A stretch of DNA of 64,000 bases from Acidimicrobiales bacterium. Its GTDB lineage: Bacteria; Actinomycetota; Acidimicrobiia; Acidimicrobiales; Poriferisodalaceae. The position numbers were made by a program, and so were the translations under genes. This document shows, in pieces, positions 1 to 7,850 of this stretch. The stretch is taken from contig JAAZYR010000003.1 in the NCBI GenBank assembly GCA_014239555.1, positions 124,001 to 188,000 on the forward strand, in the 5' to 3' direction. The notes beneath the pieces are model-generated. The model saw nothing but the letters and a program-made list of their open reading frames with translations. It was not told where the DNA came from and ran no database searches. Each line of letters opens with the position of its first letter. Position 1 is the first letter of the stretch.

Positions 1-551
1 TTGGACATGGACTTTCCACTTGCGCCACCTGCGACGGATTTTTCTTTCGAGATCAAGAGATTGCCGTAGTGGGGGGCGGAGATAGTGCAGTCGAAGAAGC
101 AACTTTCCTCACTCGGTTTGCGTCAAAGGTGTATTTAGTCCACCGTCGCGATGAACTACGGGCTTCCAAAATTATGCGCGACCGAGCCCTTTCGAACCCC
201 AAATTAGAGATCCTCTGGAACAGCCAGGTCGTTGAAATCCAAGGCGACGAGAAATTGTCAGGGGTAGTGCTTGAAGACACCATCACAAAGGCGCAAAACC
301 CTTTGAGTGTTCAAGGCCTCTTCATTGCGATCGGGCATCGCCCCAACACTGATCTTTTTCGAGATCACCTAGAACTCAAGGAAAATGGATACCTGGTGAC
401 GGAGCCCAACAGCAGCAAAACCCAGATAGCTGGGATTTTTGCTTGCGGAGACGTCCAAGACGATTACTACCGCCAAGCGATAACAGCAGCTGGCTCGGGA
501 TGCATGGCAGCCATTGATGCTGAGAGATGGTTAGAGGAACACTCCACCTAG
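1..551 (+). CDS. trxB: Thioredoxin reductase, C-terminal part (5' end outside window)
   Basis: This FAD enzyme passes electrons from NADPH to thioredoxin in the cytoplasm. The reading frame is open from base 3, so the start lies upstream of the window. About 183 residues remain. The redox motif CATC is near the left edge, followed by the NADPH-binding stretch VVGGGDSAVEEA, the basic HRRDELRASK segment that contacts the NADPH phosphate, and the FAD-binding GIFACGDVQD near the C-terminus. The neighbour 82 bases downstream is thioredoxin, the usual actinobacterial pair beside the origin. Family assignment is secure; the N-terminal FAD domain cannot be seen. Confidence 0.95.
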   Translation, partial: GHGLSTCATCDGFFFRDQEIAVVGGGDSAVEEATFLTRFASKVYLVHRRDELRASKIMRDRALSNPKLEILWNSQVVEIQGDEKLSGVVLEDTITKAQNPLSVQGLFIAIGHRPNTDLFRDHLELKENGYLVTEPNSSKTQIAGIFACGDVQDDYYRQAITAAGSGCMAAIDAERWLEEHST

Positions 552-601
552 CTAAGTGACTGCAGGTAGAGGTAAGCCGATTAACTATCGATGAATGCCA
601 C

Positions 602-607
602 TAGAGT
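602..607 (+). promoter_or_regulatory. Possible -10 element for trxA
   Basis: TAGAGT fits the actinobacterial TANNNT -10 consensus and would start a transcript about 20 bases before the trxA ATG, leaving room for the GAGG ribosome site visible there. There is no clear -35 box. This is inference from pattern only. Confidence 0.25.
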
Positions 608-633
608 GCCTTCACCCGAGATGAGGACACAAA

Positions 634-957
634 ATGGCTGAGGGCATTACCGACCTTGATATGAATTCTTTTGACGAAGCGATCAATTCTTCGGATACTC
701 CGGTCCTTGTTGATTTCTGGGCGGAGTGGTGCGGCCCTTGCAAAATGATTGCTCCAATTCTTGAGGAGATCGCTTCAGAACAAGAAGGAATCAAAATAGC
801 AAAAGTTAATGTTGACGAAAGCCCTGATCTAGCTCGCCGTTACGAAATTATGAGCATCCCAGCTCTAATAGTTTTTGAAAACGGGTCACCCGCTAAAAAG
901 CTCATCGGGGCTAAGCCCAAGGGTGCTCTGCTCGAGGAGATCGGCGAATTCCTATAG
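634..957 (+). CDS. trxA: Thioredoxin
   Basis: Small cytoplasmic dithiol-disulfide oxidoreductase of 107 residues, the usual length. The active site WCGPC is at residues 32-36 and the cis-proline loop (SIPALIVF) lies near residue 77. A purine-rich site, GATGAGGA, precedes the ATG. It is the substrate of the reductase encoded just upstream. Its 3' end contains a GAGGAG that may also serve the following cwlM-like gene, whose frame is already open inside trxA. Confidence 0.97.
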   Translation: MAEGITDLDMNSFDEAINSSDTPVLVDFWAEWCGPCKMIAPILEEIASEQEGIKIAKVNVDESPDLARRYEIMSIPALIVFENGSPAKKLIGAKPKGALLEEIGEFL

Positions 958-1928
958 AGCCGACAGCGATTCGCCCGTTCGGAATCGGCGCTCAAGGCGC
1001 CCATGTTCGCGATCTTCAGGGCCGTCTGATTTCTCTTGGGCATTCCTCTGGTTTGGTTGATGGAACCTTTGGTGAATCAACGAAAGCAGCTCTGGAGCGT
1101 TTCCAAACTCAGCGAGCCATTGACGTGGACGGCATTTGCGGACCTCAAACATGGAGTCAGCTTGTGGAAGCCGGTCATCGGCTTGGCTCGCGCCTCTTAT
1201 ACCTGCAGGTACCAGCACTGAGGGGTGACGATGTTGCGGAACTCCAGCGCCTATTGACGACGCTCGGGTTCCCCATGGGTCATATAGACGGAATCCATGG
1301 CGAACTAACCGCTTCTGCAATGGTGGATTTTCAGTTGAATGCCGGGCTGGTGCCAGACGGTGTTTGTGGATCCGTCACCATTGAGGTTTTGCAACGAGTA
1401 GCAACTCGGTTTGGGGGATCCACGGAGATCACCCGACTTCGAGAGCAACATAAGTTTTCTATTGTTGGCCATCGGTTAAATGGATACAAAATCCTTGTAG
1501 CTGAAACTGGAGGATTAGATGCCATCGTTGCATCCCTCCGACGAAACCTTACGGACGCAGGGGCAGAGGTTCTCACGGCTCACCATCCCGATTGGAGTAG
1601 CCACGCCCGCCAAGCAAATAGTTTTGGAGCTGATTTTTGTATAGGAGTCGAGATCCGCGAAGGAATCCCCTCTATTTGTCATTTTCTCGGGGATCATTTC
1701 GAAAGCCCAACCGGCAAACAAATTGGAAACGCCGTTTCCTCCAATCTCCAGGATCTGTTCCCTGGGATCACATCGATAGGGATGCGACTCCCCTTGTTGA
1801 GGGAAACTCAAATGCCCGCTCTGCTGTTTCGACTGAGCGATGTAAACGCGTTGGTTCGCAGCCACCAAATGATGGCAAAGATAATTACCCGGGAAGTTCG
1901 TGGATTTGTTCAAAAAGGTCTTGAATAG
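948..1928 (+). CDS. cwlM: CwlM-like protein: two peptidoglycan-binding domains and a degenerate amidase domain
   Basis: Position between trxA and parB matches Rv3915/CwlM of mycobacteria, a cytoplasmic amidase homologue known to control MurA rather than cut peptidoglycan. Two PG_binding_1 repeats are visible (around RDLQGRLISLG...CGPQTW and DVAELQRLL...VPDGVCG), followed by an amidase_3-like fold. The zinc motifs are lost: the usual DPGHGG reads VAETGG and the later GADxxISIHxN reads GADFCIGVEIREG, so catalysis is unlikely. The first repeat begins upstream of every ATG, GTG or TTG; the first canonical start is TTG at 1053, inside the repeat. ATT at 948, seven bases after GAGGAGA, or ATA at 954 would give a whole domain. 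I chose 948, but the start is uncertain. Confidence 0.75.
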   Translation: MPIEPTAIRPFGIGAQGAHVRDLQGRLISLGHSSGLVDGTFGESTKAALERFQTQRAIDVDGICGPQTWSQLVEAGHRLGSRLLYLQVPALRGDDVAELQRLLTTLGFPMGHIDGIHGELTASAMVDFQLNAGLVPDGVCGSVTIEVLQRVATRFGGSTEITRLREQHKFSIVGHRLNGYKILVAETGGLDAIVASLRRNLTDAGAEVLTAHHPDWSSHARQANSFGADFCIGVEIREGIPSICHFLGDHFESPTGKQIGNAVSSNLQDLFPGITSIGMRLPLLRETQMPALLFRLSDVNALVRSHQMMAKIITREVRGFVQKGLE

Positions 1929-1941
1929 TACGCCAAGGCAG

Positions 1942-1950
1942 TTATCCACA
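1942..1950 (+). promoter_or_regulatory. Isolated perfect DnaA box between cwlM and parB
   Basis: TTATCCACA matches the DnaA box consensus exactly. It lies in the 50-base gap between the convergent cwlM-like gene and parB, about 6 kb from dnaA. It could titrate DnaA or be a chance match; no second box is nearby. Confidence 0.4.
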
Positions 1951-1978
1951 GGTTATGAACATCGGATATTTAGTCGAT

Positions 1979-2932
1979 TCAGTTCCGTTGGCAAATAATG
2001 TCGTAAATCCGTTGAAGATCACTTACAGTGGCAAAATCAATCGTGATTTTTCCACGTTTACTGCCTAAGTGAACGCTCACCGTAGTATTCAGATGGTCAC
2101 TCAACTGGTTCTGAGCCTCCAAGATAGACGCCTGGGGGACTGAATTTTCTCTTTTGGATGGTGCAGTCGGCGGCTGTTTATTCACACCCGACTCTTTTGT
2201 GAACTTTTCCGCATCTCTAACGGACAAGTTTTCAGTAATAATCTTCTCGAGAAGCATCGCCTGCTGCCGCGGTGAATCACACGCCAGTAAGGCCCGAGCA
2301 TGTCCGGCGCTAATTTTGCCTTCGACGACCGCTGCTTGCGCTTCGGTAGGTAGTTCCAATAGGCGCAAGGAATTAGAGATCGTTGCGCGCCCTTTACCCA
2401 TCTGGGAGGCCAACTCAGCGTGAGTCACTCCGAAATCATCAATTAATTGTTGAAAGGCCGCAGCCTCCTCTAACGCATTCAAGTCCTCGCGGTGTAAATT
2501 TTCAACCAGCGCTTCAACCAAACTTGATTCGTCGGTGGAAGACCTAATAATCGCAGGGACGGTGGTGCACCCAGCAAGCCGAGAAGCTCGCCACCTCCTC
2601 TCCCCCGCTATTAGTTCATATGTTTCGGCATCTTGTATATGCCTGACAACAACAGGCTGCAGCACACCAAACTCTTTGATGGAAGCTGCAAGAATTTCCA
2701 ATGCATGATCACTGAAAATCTTTCTTGGCTGGGACTTATTCACCACCACGGCATCTAAAGGCAATTCAACGTACCCGCGGGCCTGAGAGGGTCCATCGAA
2801 TGGGCTAATTTGAAGCTCTTCTCCCTCAACAGGTTGAGAACTAGCTGTTTTATCCTGTCGAACAGCTGGCGTCACAGGTGGGATGAGCGCTCCAAGTCCA
2901 CGCCCCAATCCTCCTCGTGGTTTAGACATCAT
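1979..2932 (-). CDS. parB: Chromosome partitioning protein ParB
   Basis: ParB is a CTP-dependent DNA clamp that loads at parS and spreads to form the partition complex segregated by ParA. At 317 residues it has the expected length. The ParB/Srx motif GERRWRASR is at 110-118, followed by a helix-turn-helix region (FGVTHAELASQMGKGRATISNSLRLL) and a C-terminal dimerisation part. The N-terminal SKPRGGLGRGLGALIP is the usual short motif that contacts ParA. The ATG overlaps the parA stop by four bases (ATGA), so the two genes are probably translationally coupled. Two parS sites lie just upstream of parA. Confidence 0.97.
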   Translation of the reverse strand: MMSKPRGGLGRGLGALIPPVTPAVRQDKTASSQPVEGEELQISPFDGPSQARGYVELPLDAVVVNKSQPRKIFSDHALEILAASIKEFGVLQPVVVRHIQDAETYELIAGERRWRASRLAGCTTVPAIIRSSTDESSLVEALVENLHREDLNALEEAAAFQQLIDDFGVTHAELASQMGKGRATISNSLRLLELPTEAQAAVVEGKISAGHARALLACDSPRQQAMLLEKIITENLSVRDAEKFTKESGVNKQPPTAPSKRENSVPQASILEAQNQLSDHLNTTVSVHLGSKRGKITIDFATVSDLQRIYDIICQRN

Positions 2933-3723
2933 GAGCTCCTTTCGGGCAAAGGCATACCCGGGGTTTGCTGATCCAATATTTCTTTGGTGACTTCGCGGTA
3001 GGCCGCTGCGCCTCTGCTCGACGGGTCATACAACTCGATGGGCTGACCGTAGCTAGGCGCCTCAGACAATCGAACGGAACGGGGCACCACTGTAGTGCGC
3101 ACCATATCTCCGAAATGATCTCGAACTTCGCTTACTACCTGCTCGGCGAGGCGGGTCCGCGCGTCGTACATGACGAGGATAATCGACGTGACTTCTAAGT
3201 CGGGATTGAGATTCTGACGGATTAGGTCCACGTTGCTTAAAAGCTGACCTAGTCCCTCGAGCGCGTAGTACTCACATTGGACTGGGATGAGCACTTCTCG
3301 AGCGGCAGCGAGGCTGTTAACGGTGACCATCCCAAGGCTAGGTGGGCAATCAATCAGAACATAGTCATACTCGTTCGCGACCAACGAAATAGCCGAACGA
3401 AGTCTCAATTCTCGACTGAACATGGGAACCAACTCAACTTCGGCTCCTGCAAGATCAAGATTTGATGGCAACAACTCCAACCCATCGATCTCGGTTGGGA
3501 CCCGTGCTGCGCTTATGGGGAGCTGTTGAACCAAAACGTTATAGGTAGAACTTTCCAGGGTTCGTGGATTAATCCCAAACCCGGTCGTCGCGTTTCCCTG
3601 TGGGTCTGCGTCGATGAGAAGAGTACGCCGTCCCGCCAAAGCAATGTTTGTCGCAACGCTAATAGCTGTCGTGGTCTTACCTACACCACCCTTTTGGTTA
3701 GCAATCGCGAGGACACGGGTCAT
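2929..3723 (-). CDS. parA: Chromosome partitioning ATPase ParA (Soj)
   Basis: Cytoplasmic, DNA-binding P-loop ATPase that moves ParB-parS complexes. It has 264 residues. The deviant Walker A motif KGGVGKTTT is at residues 10-18, with the signature lysine at the start; Walker A' (VLIDCPPSLG) follows around 120. It is first in a parA-parB pair. The upstream 130 bases contain both parS sites, so ParB bound there could also repress this operon; that is inference. Confidence 0.97.
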   Translation of the reverse strand: MTRVLAIANQKGGVGKTTTAISVATNIALAGRRTLLIDADPQGNATTGFGINPRTLESSTYNVLVQQLPISAARVPTEIDGLELLPSNLDLAGAEVELVPMFSRELRLRSAISLVANEYDYVLIDCPPSLGMVTVNSLAAAREVLIPVQCEYYALEGLGQLLSNVDLIRQNLNPDLEVTSIILVMYDARTRLAEQVVSEVRDHFGDMVRTTVVPRSVRLSEAPSYGQPIELYDPSSRGAAAYREVTKEILDQQTPGMPLPERSS

Positions 3724-3855
3724 GAAGTTCCGACTCTTTCAGATGAACCCGGAGACCCATCTCTCTGGTGCTTATCTCACTCCTTACAGCCATCAGGGTC
3801 AAGCATTCTTAGCCAAAGAACCGTTATTTCAGCGTGTTTACTGTCAACAAAGCGT

Positions 3856-3871
3856 TGTTTCACGTGAAACA
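3856..3871. promoter_or_regulatory. parS site 1
   Basis: TGTTTCACGTGAAACA is a perfect 16-base palindrome identical to the widely conserved bacterial parS consensus. It lies about 135 bases upstream of parA. Confidence 0.95.
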
Positions 3872-3885
3872 ACTGGGGCTTTCTC

Positions 3886-3901
3886 GGTTTCACGTGAAAC
3901 G
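3886..3901. promoter_or_regulatory. parS site 2
   Basis: The 14-base core GTTTCACGTGAAAC (3887-3900) is perfect; the outer bases differ from site 1. The cores are exactly 30 bases apart, close to three helical turns, which would place them on nearly the same face of DNA. Confidence 0.92.
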
Positions 3902-3917
3902 TGGTGGAGTTCTCTGT

Positions 3918-4532
3918 TCAAAACATCGGGGTTTTAGTTAATTTCTTCCAACTTCTGGGTAATTCGTGTCGTGTCGGAGTGACTAACGAAATGGAGACAA
4001 ACCTTGGTGATGTAACTGAGAACTCAAGTTCGCCGAACCCCATGGAGTAAAGAACGCTTTGTTCCCAACGGTCCACCAGTGGATCAGGAGGTTCGCTGAC
4101 AACGAGGCGCCCACCGACTCGCAACAATCCCGTGGCGCATTCCGCCGTTATAGCCGGCGATCCGAACGATCGACTAAACACCCCATCGTAAGTCCCGCGA
4201 TGTTCCTCGTGATGGGCAATAACTGCAGCGTCACCAGTCAACACGTCGATAGACTCTTCGAGGCCTAGATCACTAATGGCTTGTTCTAAAAAACTCGTTC
4301 GTGCAGTTGATCTATCTAAAAGAACTAATCGCAGATCGGGGCGGTCGTACCCGACAACCAGACCTGGCAGTCCGCCGCCGGAGCCCAAATCACACCATCT
4401 TGAGCCTTTTGCAGGATTTGCCTCGCCAAGATGCGCTCTTGCGTGTTCTATCTGTTCATCGATGTTTCCAGGTCCTATGTGTCCAAGAACCTGGGACTGT
4501 TTAAACACGGCCGTCAGCTCAAGCCGCCTCAT
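3918..4532 (-). CDS. rsmG: 16S rRNA (guanine-N7) methyltransferase RsmG/GidB
   Basis: SAM-dependent enzyme that makes m7G in the 530 loop of 16S rRNA. It has 204 residues, the usual size. The SAM-binding motif DLGSGGGLPGLV is present near residue 50, followed by LVLLDRSTARTSFLEQA, typical of the family. The ATG lies eight bases after the stop of the R3H/KH gene, so they share an operon. No mnmG (gidA) is beside it, as in other actinobacteria. Loss of this enzyme is known to give low-level streptomycin resistance elsewhere. Confidence 0.94.
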   Translation of the reverse strand: MRRLELTAVFKQSQVLGHIGPGNIDEQIEHARAHLGEANPAKGSRWCDLGSGGGLPGLVVGYDRPDLRLVLLDRSTARTSFLEQAISDLGLEESIDVLTGDAAVIAHHEEHRGTYDGVFSRSFGSPAITAECATGLLRVGGRLVVSEPPDPLVDRWEQSVLYSMGFGELEFSVTSPRFVSISLVTPTRHELPRSWKKLTKTPMF

Positions 4533-4540
4533 TAGATCAA

Positions 4541-5029
4541 TCAGTCACTAGCAACGGTCAACACAACTCGCCGACGTGGTTCGTCACCCACCGAAACCGT
4601 AGACACGCCATCGATTTCGTTGACGGCGTCATGCACGACCTTACGATCAGCAGCGTTCATCGGTTCTAAACCTTTTTCTACCCCGGAGGAAATTACGTTC
4701 TGGGCGAGTTCTTGGACGTAGGCCCGGAGCGCTTCACGTCGTCGACTCCTATAACCCCCAACATCTACACGGACCCGCGCGCGGTCCATGCCAGCCAACC
4801 GACGTTGCAACATGGTCTTACACACTTCGTGCATTGCGACCAGATGATTACCCTTAGGGCCAATAAGGAGCCCTAACTCTTTATCATCGCCATCCAAATT
4901 TACTTCGAAGCTGTCTTCATCGGCGGCAACGTTTTGAACGGTTGCTTCAATCCCAAAAGATTTAGCTAGTCCTTCCAAGAACTCACCAACCATCTTTTGT
5001 TGTTCTTCTACAGTGGTTTCAGTAGTCAT
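4541..5029 (-). CDS. khpB: KhpB/Jag-type RNA-binding protein (KH and R3H domains)
   Basis: Single-stranded nucleic-acid-binding protein of 162 residues. A KH-like domain carries the GxxG loop as GPKGNHL (about 78-84). The R3H domain carries EPMNAADRKVVHDAV near the C-terminus, with the family Arg and His. It lacks the N-terminal Jag_N domain, which is encoded by the separate gene immediately upstream (5065-5616). The mycobacterial counterpart Rv3920c also lacks Jag_N. It lies between yidC and rsmG, the canonical place. Confidence 0.93.
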   Translation of the reverse strand: MTTETTVEEQQKMVGEFLEGLAKSFGIEATVQNVAADEDSFEVNLDGDDKELGLLIGPKGNHLVAMHEVCKTMLQRRLAGMDRARVRVDVGGYRSRRREALRAYVQELAQNVISSGVEKGLEPMNAADRKVVHDAVNEIDGVSTVSVGDEPRRRVVLTVASD

Positions 5030-5064
5030 CGCAGTCTCTTGCTTCTCATTCCGGGACGTAGTCC

Positions 5065-5616
5065 CTAGTGGTCGATCTTACGGGTTCGTCGAATTGGGGG
5101 CACTTCTGCCGGGGTTTGGTCATCATCGGGGTTTTTGATCGAACGTGTGTTCGATAGCTTTGTTTCGGGTGGCTTCTGGGCCGAGCTGATGGTCCGTTTG
5201 CGACGGTTTCCTGTGGGAGCTGGCTTAACGTCCTTCTTCTGGTCGCGGTCCTTCTCCGTGTTTGGCGCGCTTTTTTTTGAAGTTTTAGTGTCGTTCGAAC
5301 CCTTGGTTTTACCAGGGTTTGGTGTAGTCCTCTTCCGTGAAGATCCCCCGGCTTTGGGTTTGTCTTTTCGTCCCGGATTTCGAGGCTTTCTATTTTTCGA
5401 ATTTCTTTCAGGGCGGCGCCTGTCTCGTTTAGGAGGCGGGGCGACGGGTCGAACACGCACCCGAACTTGGGCTTGTTTTTTCCTGAGACCAAAAATTGAC
5501 GTTTTAGGCTCGGCGACTACCTCAAATTCCACGTCTTCCCTAGAAACCGAAAGTTCGTCGAGCGCTGTTTCAACTGCGTCGGCCACGCTGGGGCCAGTTG
5601 TCACGATCCAATCCAT
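5065..5616 (-). CDS. Stand-alone Jag_N domain protein with a long basic disordered tail
   Basis: Residues 1-52 look like a Jag N-terminal domain (ATALDELSVSREDVEFEVV-type region, then KTSIFGLRKKQAQVRVRV with the SIFG motif). The remaining 130 residues are rich in Lys, Arg, Pro and Ser with no predicted fold. In Firmicutes the Jag_N domain is fused to KH-R3H; here a stop and a 35-base gap separate it from khpB, which has its own start. The two products may work as a split Jag. A frameshift is unlikely because the downstream gene is complete, although the tail could be a diverged linker. Start chosen at the ATG opening the domain. Confidence 0.8.
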   Translation of the reverse strand: MDWIVTTGPSVADAVETALDELSVSREDVEFEVVAEPKTSIFGLRKKQAQVRVRVRPVAPPPKRDRRRPERNSKNRKPRNPGRKDKPKAGGSSRKRTTPNPGKTKGSNDTKTSKKSAPNTEKDRDQKKDVKPAPTGNRRKRTISSAQKPPETKLSNTRSIKNPDDDQTPAEVPPIRRTRKIDH

Positions 5617-5622
5617 GTCTAG

Positions 5623-6669
5623 TTACTTCCGCCGCTTTCTAGTTCGCCCATCGCCCGATGTGCGTTTGGACTGAATCGGTTTTGCTTCCGGTTCATTTTT
5701 AGGCTTTTTTGCCTTGGAGGCGCCGCCTTTAGGGGAGTCCTTGCGGGAGTCTTTAGGGGAGTCCTTGCGGGAGTCTTTACGGTTTCCGGATTGGCGGTTC
5801 TTGCTGCGCTGTTCGCGTGCGTTACGACGTTCGTCCTCCGCTGATATGGCTTTTTGAGAGCGCTGATTGGGTACTTCTTTGGTAACAGGCTCGCTTTCCT
5901 CAACAACTTCAGCTTCGATGGTGTCTGATTCACCGGTGGTCAAGGGTTTCATCGTCTTGTGAATAAATGATTGCTGCCCAATGCGATAAAGACTCGACGC
6001 AATGAAATAAACCCCAAGCGCTGCCTGCACTAAAAATGCGAACACAGGAAGCATGTAGGGCATGATTTTCATCAACATTTCCATCTGCGGGTTTTGCGCC
6101 GCAGCATCGCCCCTATGTGCCTTCATTTGCGATTGTTGGAGGAAAGACAAAACAAAGGTGACAGCAACGAGGCCTAGGTAGGGGAGTCCATCCACGAAGT
6201 TCGATTGAATGACGTCTTTCGCTGCTTCCGACAGGTCAATGCCAAAGGAGACCATTTCGCCGCCATCAGCGACAAGGTCCTTATATAGGTTTGATTCTTT
6301 GTCCAAGTAGGAAGGGTTTGGAATCCCATCACCACCGATTTTCGTCATTCCATTAATGACCCTGTAAAGAACCAGGAACACTGGGAGCTGGACCAGAGTG
6401 GGGAGACAGCCGGATAATGGGTTGGCTCCGTGTGTTTGGTACAGAGCCATAGTTTCTTCGTTTATCTTTTGACGGTCACCTTTGTGTTTAGTTTGTATCC
6501 GCTTGAGTTCTGGCTGAAGCACTTGTATCCGCATCATGGAGCGGGTGCCTTTAAGGGTCAGCGGGGTTAGGACCAGCATGATTAGCAATGTCAAAAGGGC
6601 AATCGATATCGCATAGCTGCCCGAAAAGTCGTACAACCAGGCAAGCACTCGGGCAATCACATTGAACAT
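5623..6669 (-). CDS. yidC: Membrane protein insertase YidC
   Basis: Oxa1/YidC/Alb3 insertase of 348 residues that helps proteins enter and fold in the inner membrane. It has the short actinobacterial/Gram-positive form with no large periplasmic domain. Hydrophobic segments are visible near 15-38, 90-110, 165-185 and 205-230, with the hydrophilic-groove region [19 protein letters not shown] after the first. The C-terminal 100 residues are charged and include repeats of KDS(R/P), encoded by a short repeated DNA tract near 5733-5780. The start overlaps the end of yidD by 13 bases. Confidence 0.95.
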   Translation of the reverse strand: MFNVIARVLAWLYDFSGSYAISIALLTLLIMLVLTPLTLKGTRSMMRIQVLQPELKRIQTKHKGDRQKINEETMALYQTHGANPLSGCLPTLVQLPVFLVLYRVINGMTKIGGDGIPNPSYLDKESNLYKDLVADGGEMVSFGIDLSEAAKDVIQSNFVDGLPYLGLVAVTFVLSFLQQSQMKAHRGDAAAQNPQMEMLMKIMPYMLPVFAFLVQAALGVYFIASSLYRIGQQSFIHKTMKPLTTGESDTIEAEVVEESEPVTKEVPNQRSQKAISAEDERRNAREQRSKNRQSGNRKDSRKDSPKDSRKDSPKGGASKAKKPKNEPEAKPIQSKRTSGDGRTRKRRK

Positions 6670-6908
6670 TGGGCCTCAGCTTTGTGTGCAAGGGTTGGCA
6701 CTGGGTCGTACCCCTGACCACCCCATGGATGACAACGTATGATGCGGCGCACAGCAAAAAAAGTGCCGCGTGAACCGCCGTGGGCCTCTATGGCGTCGAT
6801 TGCGTATTGAGAACAAGTCGGATTAAATCGGCACACAGGGGCTCGACGACTGGAAAGCGCCCGATAGAACCGGATCGCACCTAAGAGCCCTTTCCCTAGC
6901 AAACTCAT
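6657..6908 (-). CDS. yidD: Membrane protein insertion efficiency factor YidD
   Basis: Short membrane-associated protein of 83 residues, normal for the family. It contains the signature [19 protein letters not shown] and the conserved [17 protein letters not shown]. It sits between rnpA and yidC as in most bacteria and overlaps both (rnpA by four bases, yidC by 13), so the five-gene run is one operon. Confidence 0.95.
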   Translation of the reverse strand: MSLLGKGLLGAIRFYRALSSRRAPVCRFNPTCSQYAIDAIEAHGGSRGTFFAVRRIIRCHPWGGQGYDPVPTLAHKAEAQCSM

Positions 6909-7231
6909 GTTAATTCTCGGGATTTCTTCATTAATTCAACAATTTCGTCGTGTACCTGTGGATAAGTAACTGAAACCGCAGGAACACGGGCTCCAATGAG
7001 GTAACGACCTTTGGGAACAGAGGCACCTCTTTCACGCAAAACTGCCTTAATTTGGCGTCTCAAGCGATTTCTTTGGACAGCAGTTCCTCGAGCGCGACCG
7101 ATGGCATAGGCCACGCGCGGGTGGTCAAGGGTTACATCGGGGGAAAACATCATCCACAAAATGCGGCCAGTTACCCGTTTTGCTCGGTTTAGTATCGCAA
7201 AATCGCTTCGCTGGCTACAACTCTCAATCAA
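6905..7231 (-). CDS. rnpA: Ribonuclease P protein component
   Basis: Basic protein of 108 residues that binds the RNase P RNA for 5' processing of tRNA precursors. The family signature [17 protein letters not shown] is present. The start overlaps the end of rpmH by four bases (ATGA type), as is common for this pair. Confidence 0.95.
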   Translation of the reverse strand: MIESCSQRSDFAILNRAKRVTGRILWMMFSPDVTLDHPRVAYAIGRARGTAVQRNRLRRQIKAVLRERGASVPKGRYLIGARVPAVSVTYPQVHDEIVELMKKSRELT

Positions 7232-7362
7232 GCGCTCAGCCGCTGACGGCCCCTGGCCCGACGCGACTTGATGATGACACGTCCAGCCTTGCTTGACATG
7301 CGATGACGAAAGCCGTGGCGACGAGCCCTGCGGCGATTATTTGGTTGAAAAGTACGTTTCAT
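7228..7362 (-). CDS. rpmH: 50S ribosomal protein bL34
   Basis: 44-residue ribosomal protein starting [19 protein letters not shown], the classic bL34 N-terminus. The frame is open further upstream, but the ATG at 7362 is preceded by GGAGG (7372-7376) at the proper distance and matches the family start. First gene of the rpmH-rnpA-yidD-yidC operon, reading away from dnaA. Confidence 0.97.
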   Translation of the reverse strand: MKRTFQPNNRRRARRHGFRHRMSSKAGRVIIKSRRARGRQRLSA

Positions 7363-7592
7363 GGTGTCGGCCTCCAATTTGGCCGTGGGTACGCCCGTCG
7401 CTGAGGAAGACGAAAGGGGGAGGAAGCTAGACGGCAACGTTATGAGCGGCTGCGAATACGTCTAGAGTCCAGGATTTCCTTTCACAAGAACAACGATTTG
7501 GACGACGGAATAGGAATTTTAGATAAGTCTTGCCTGGCGAGTCTTTTGACTACACCCGAACAGCATCAGCCTAGAGGGAATTACGTTGAAAT

Positions 7593-7607
7593 AGAAACTT
7601 GATTCTC
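7593..7607. repeat. 15-base direct repeat, copy 1
   Basis: AGAAACTTGATTCTC, identical to the copy at 7631-7645. Each copy is also an imperfect inverted repeat (GAGAA/TTCTC in copy 2). Possible binding site for an origin or dnaA regulator. Confidence 0.6.
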
Positions 7608-7630
7608 ACTACAAGATGGAGCAGTGAAAG

Positions 7631-7645
7631 AGAAACTTGATTCTC
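7631..7645. repeat. 15-base direct repeat, copy 2
   Basis: Identical to the copy at 7593-7607, starting 38 bases later. With the preceding G it reads GAGAA-ACTTGA-TTCTC, a five-base inverted repeat with a six-base centre. Confidence 0.6.
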
Positions 7646-7800
7646 TAATAACCTCAAAGCTTGCAACGCGACCACATTCTCGCGCGCAACGTGCTAATTC
7701 AAACCCTATTCGGAATGATTTAACACTTACAGTAGTATTTTACCTATTCTTCGCCACGGAGTGCTAGGTTCCACAACCCACGAACGAGTGGATCCTAGGG

Positions 7801-7829
7801 TTTTACACAGCAGCCACAGGTTTTCCACA
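7801..7829 (+). promoter_or_regulatory. Two relaxed DnaA boxes upstream of dnaA
   Basis: TTTTACACA (7801-7809) and TTTTCCACA (7821-7829) differ from TTATCCACA by two and one bases. They are 20 bases apart and end 21 bases before the dnaA start, a position suited to autoregulation. Confidence 0.45.
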
Positions 7830-7850
7830 CGGTTTGATTTGTGAGGCCTT

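Larger units (their letters stand above)
7363..7850. other. rpmH-dnaA intergenic region, divergent promoters and possible part of oriC
   Basis: A 488-base gap between divergent rpmH and dnaA with no convincing gene. It holds two 15-base direct repeats (7593-7607 and 7631-7645) and two DnaA-box-like sites close to dnaA (7801-7809 and 7821-7829). It must contain promoters for both operons, but I cannot place them with confidence. Confidence 0.6.

Noticed and set aside
952-1320. Long open frame on the minus strand opposite the cwlM-like gene
   Set aside because: It opposes a recognisable peptidoglycan-binding repeat, has no family features and no ribosome site.
3841-3910. Further parS sites elsewhere in the window
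   Set aside because: Other GTGAAAC-like strings, for example near 30410, are not palindromic.
5733-5780. Short repeats near the end of yidC as a mobile or CRISPR-like element
   Set aside because: They are in-frame units coding for the charged KDS tail of YidC.
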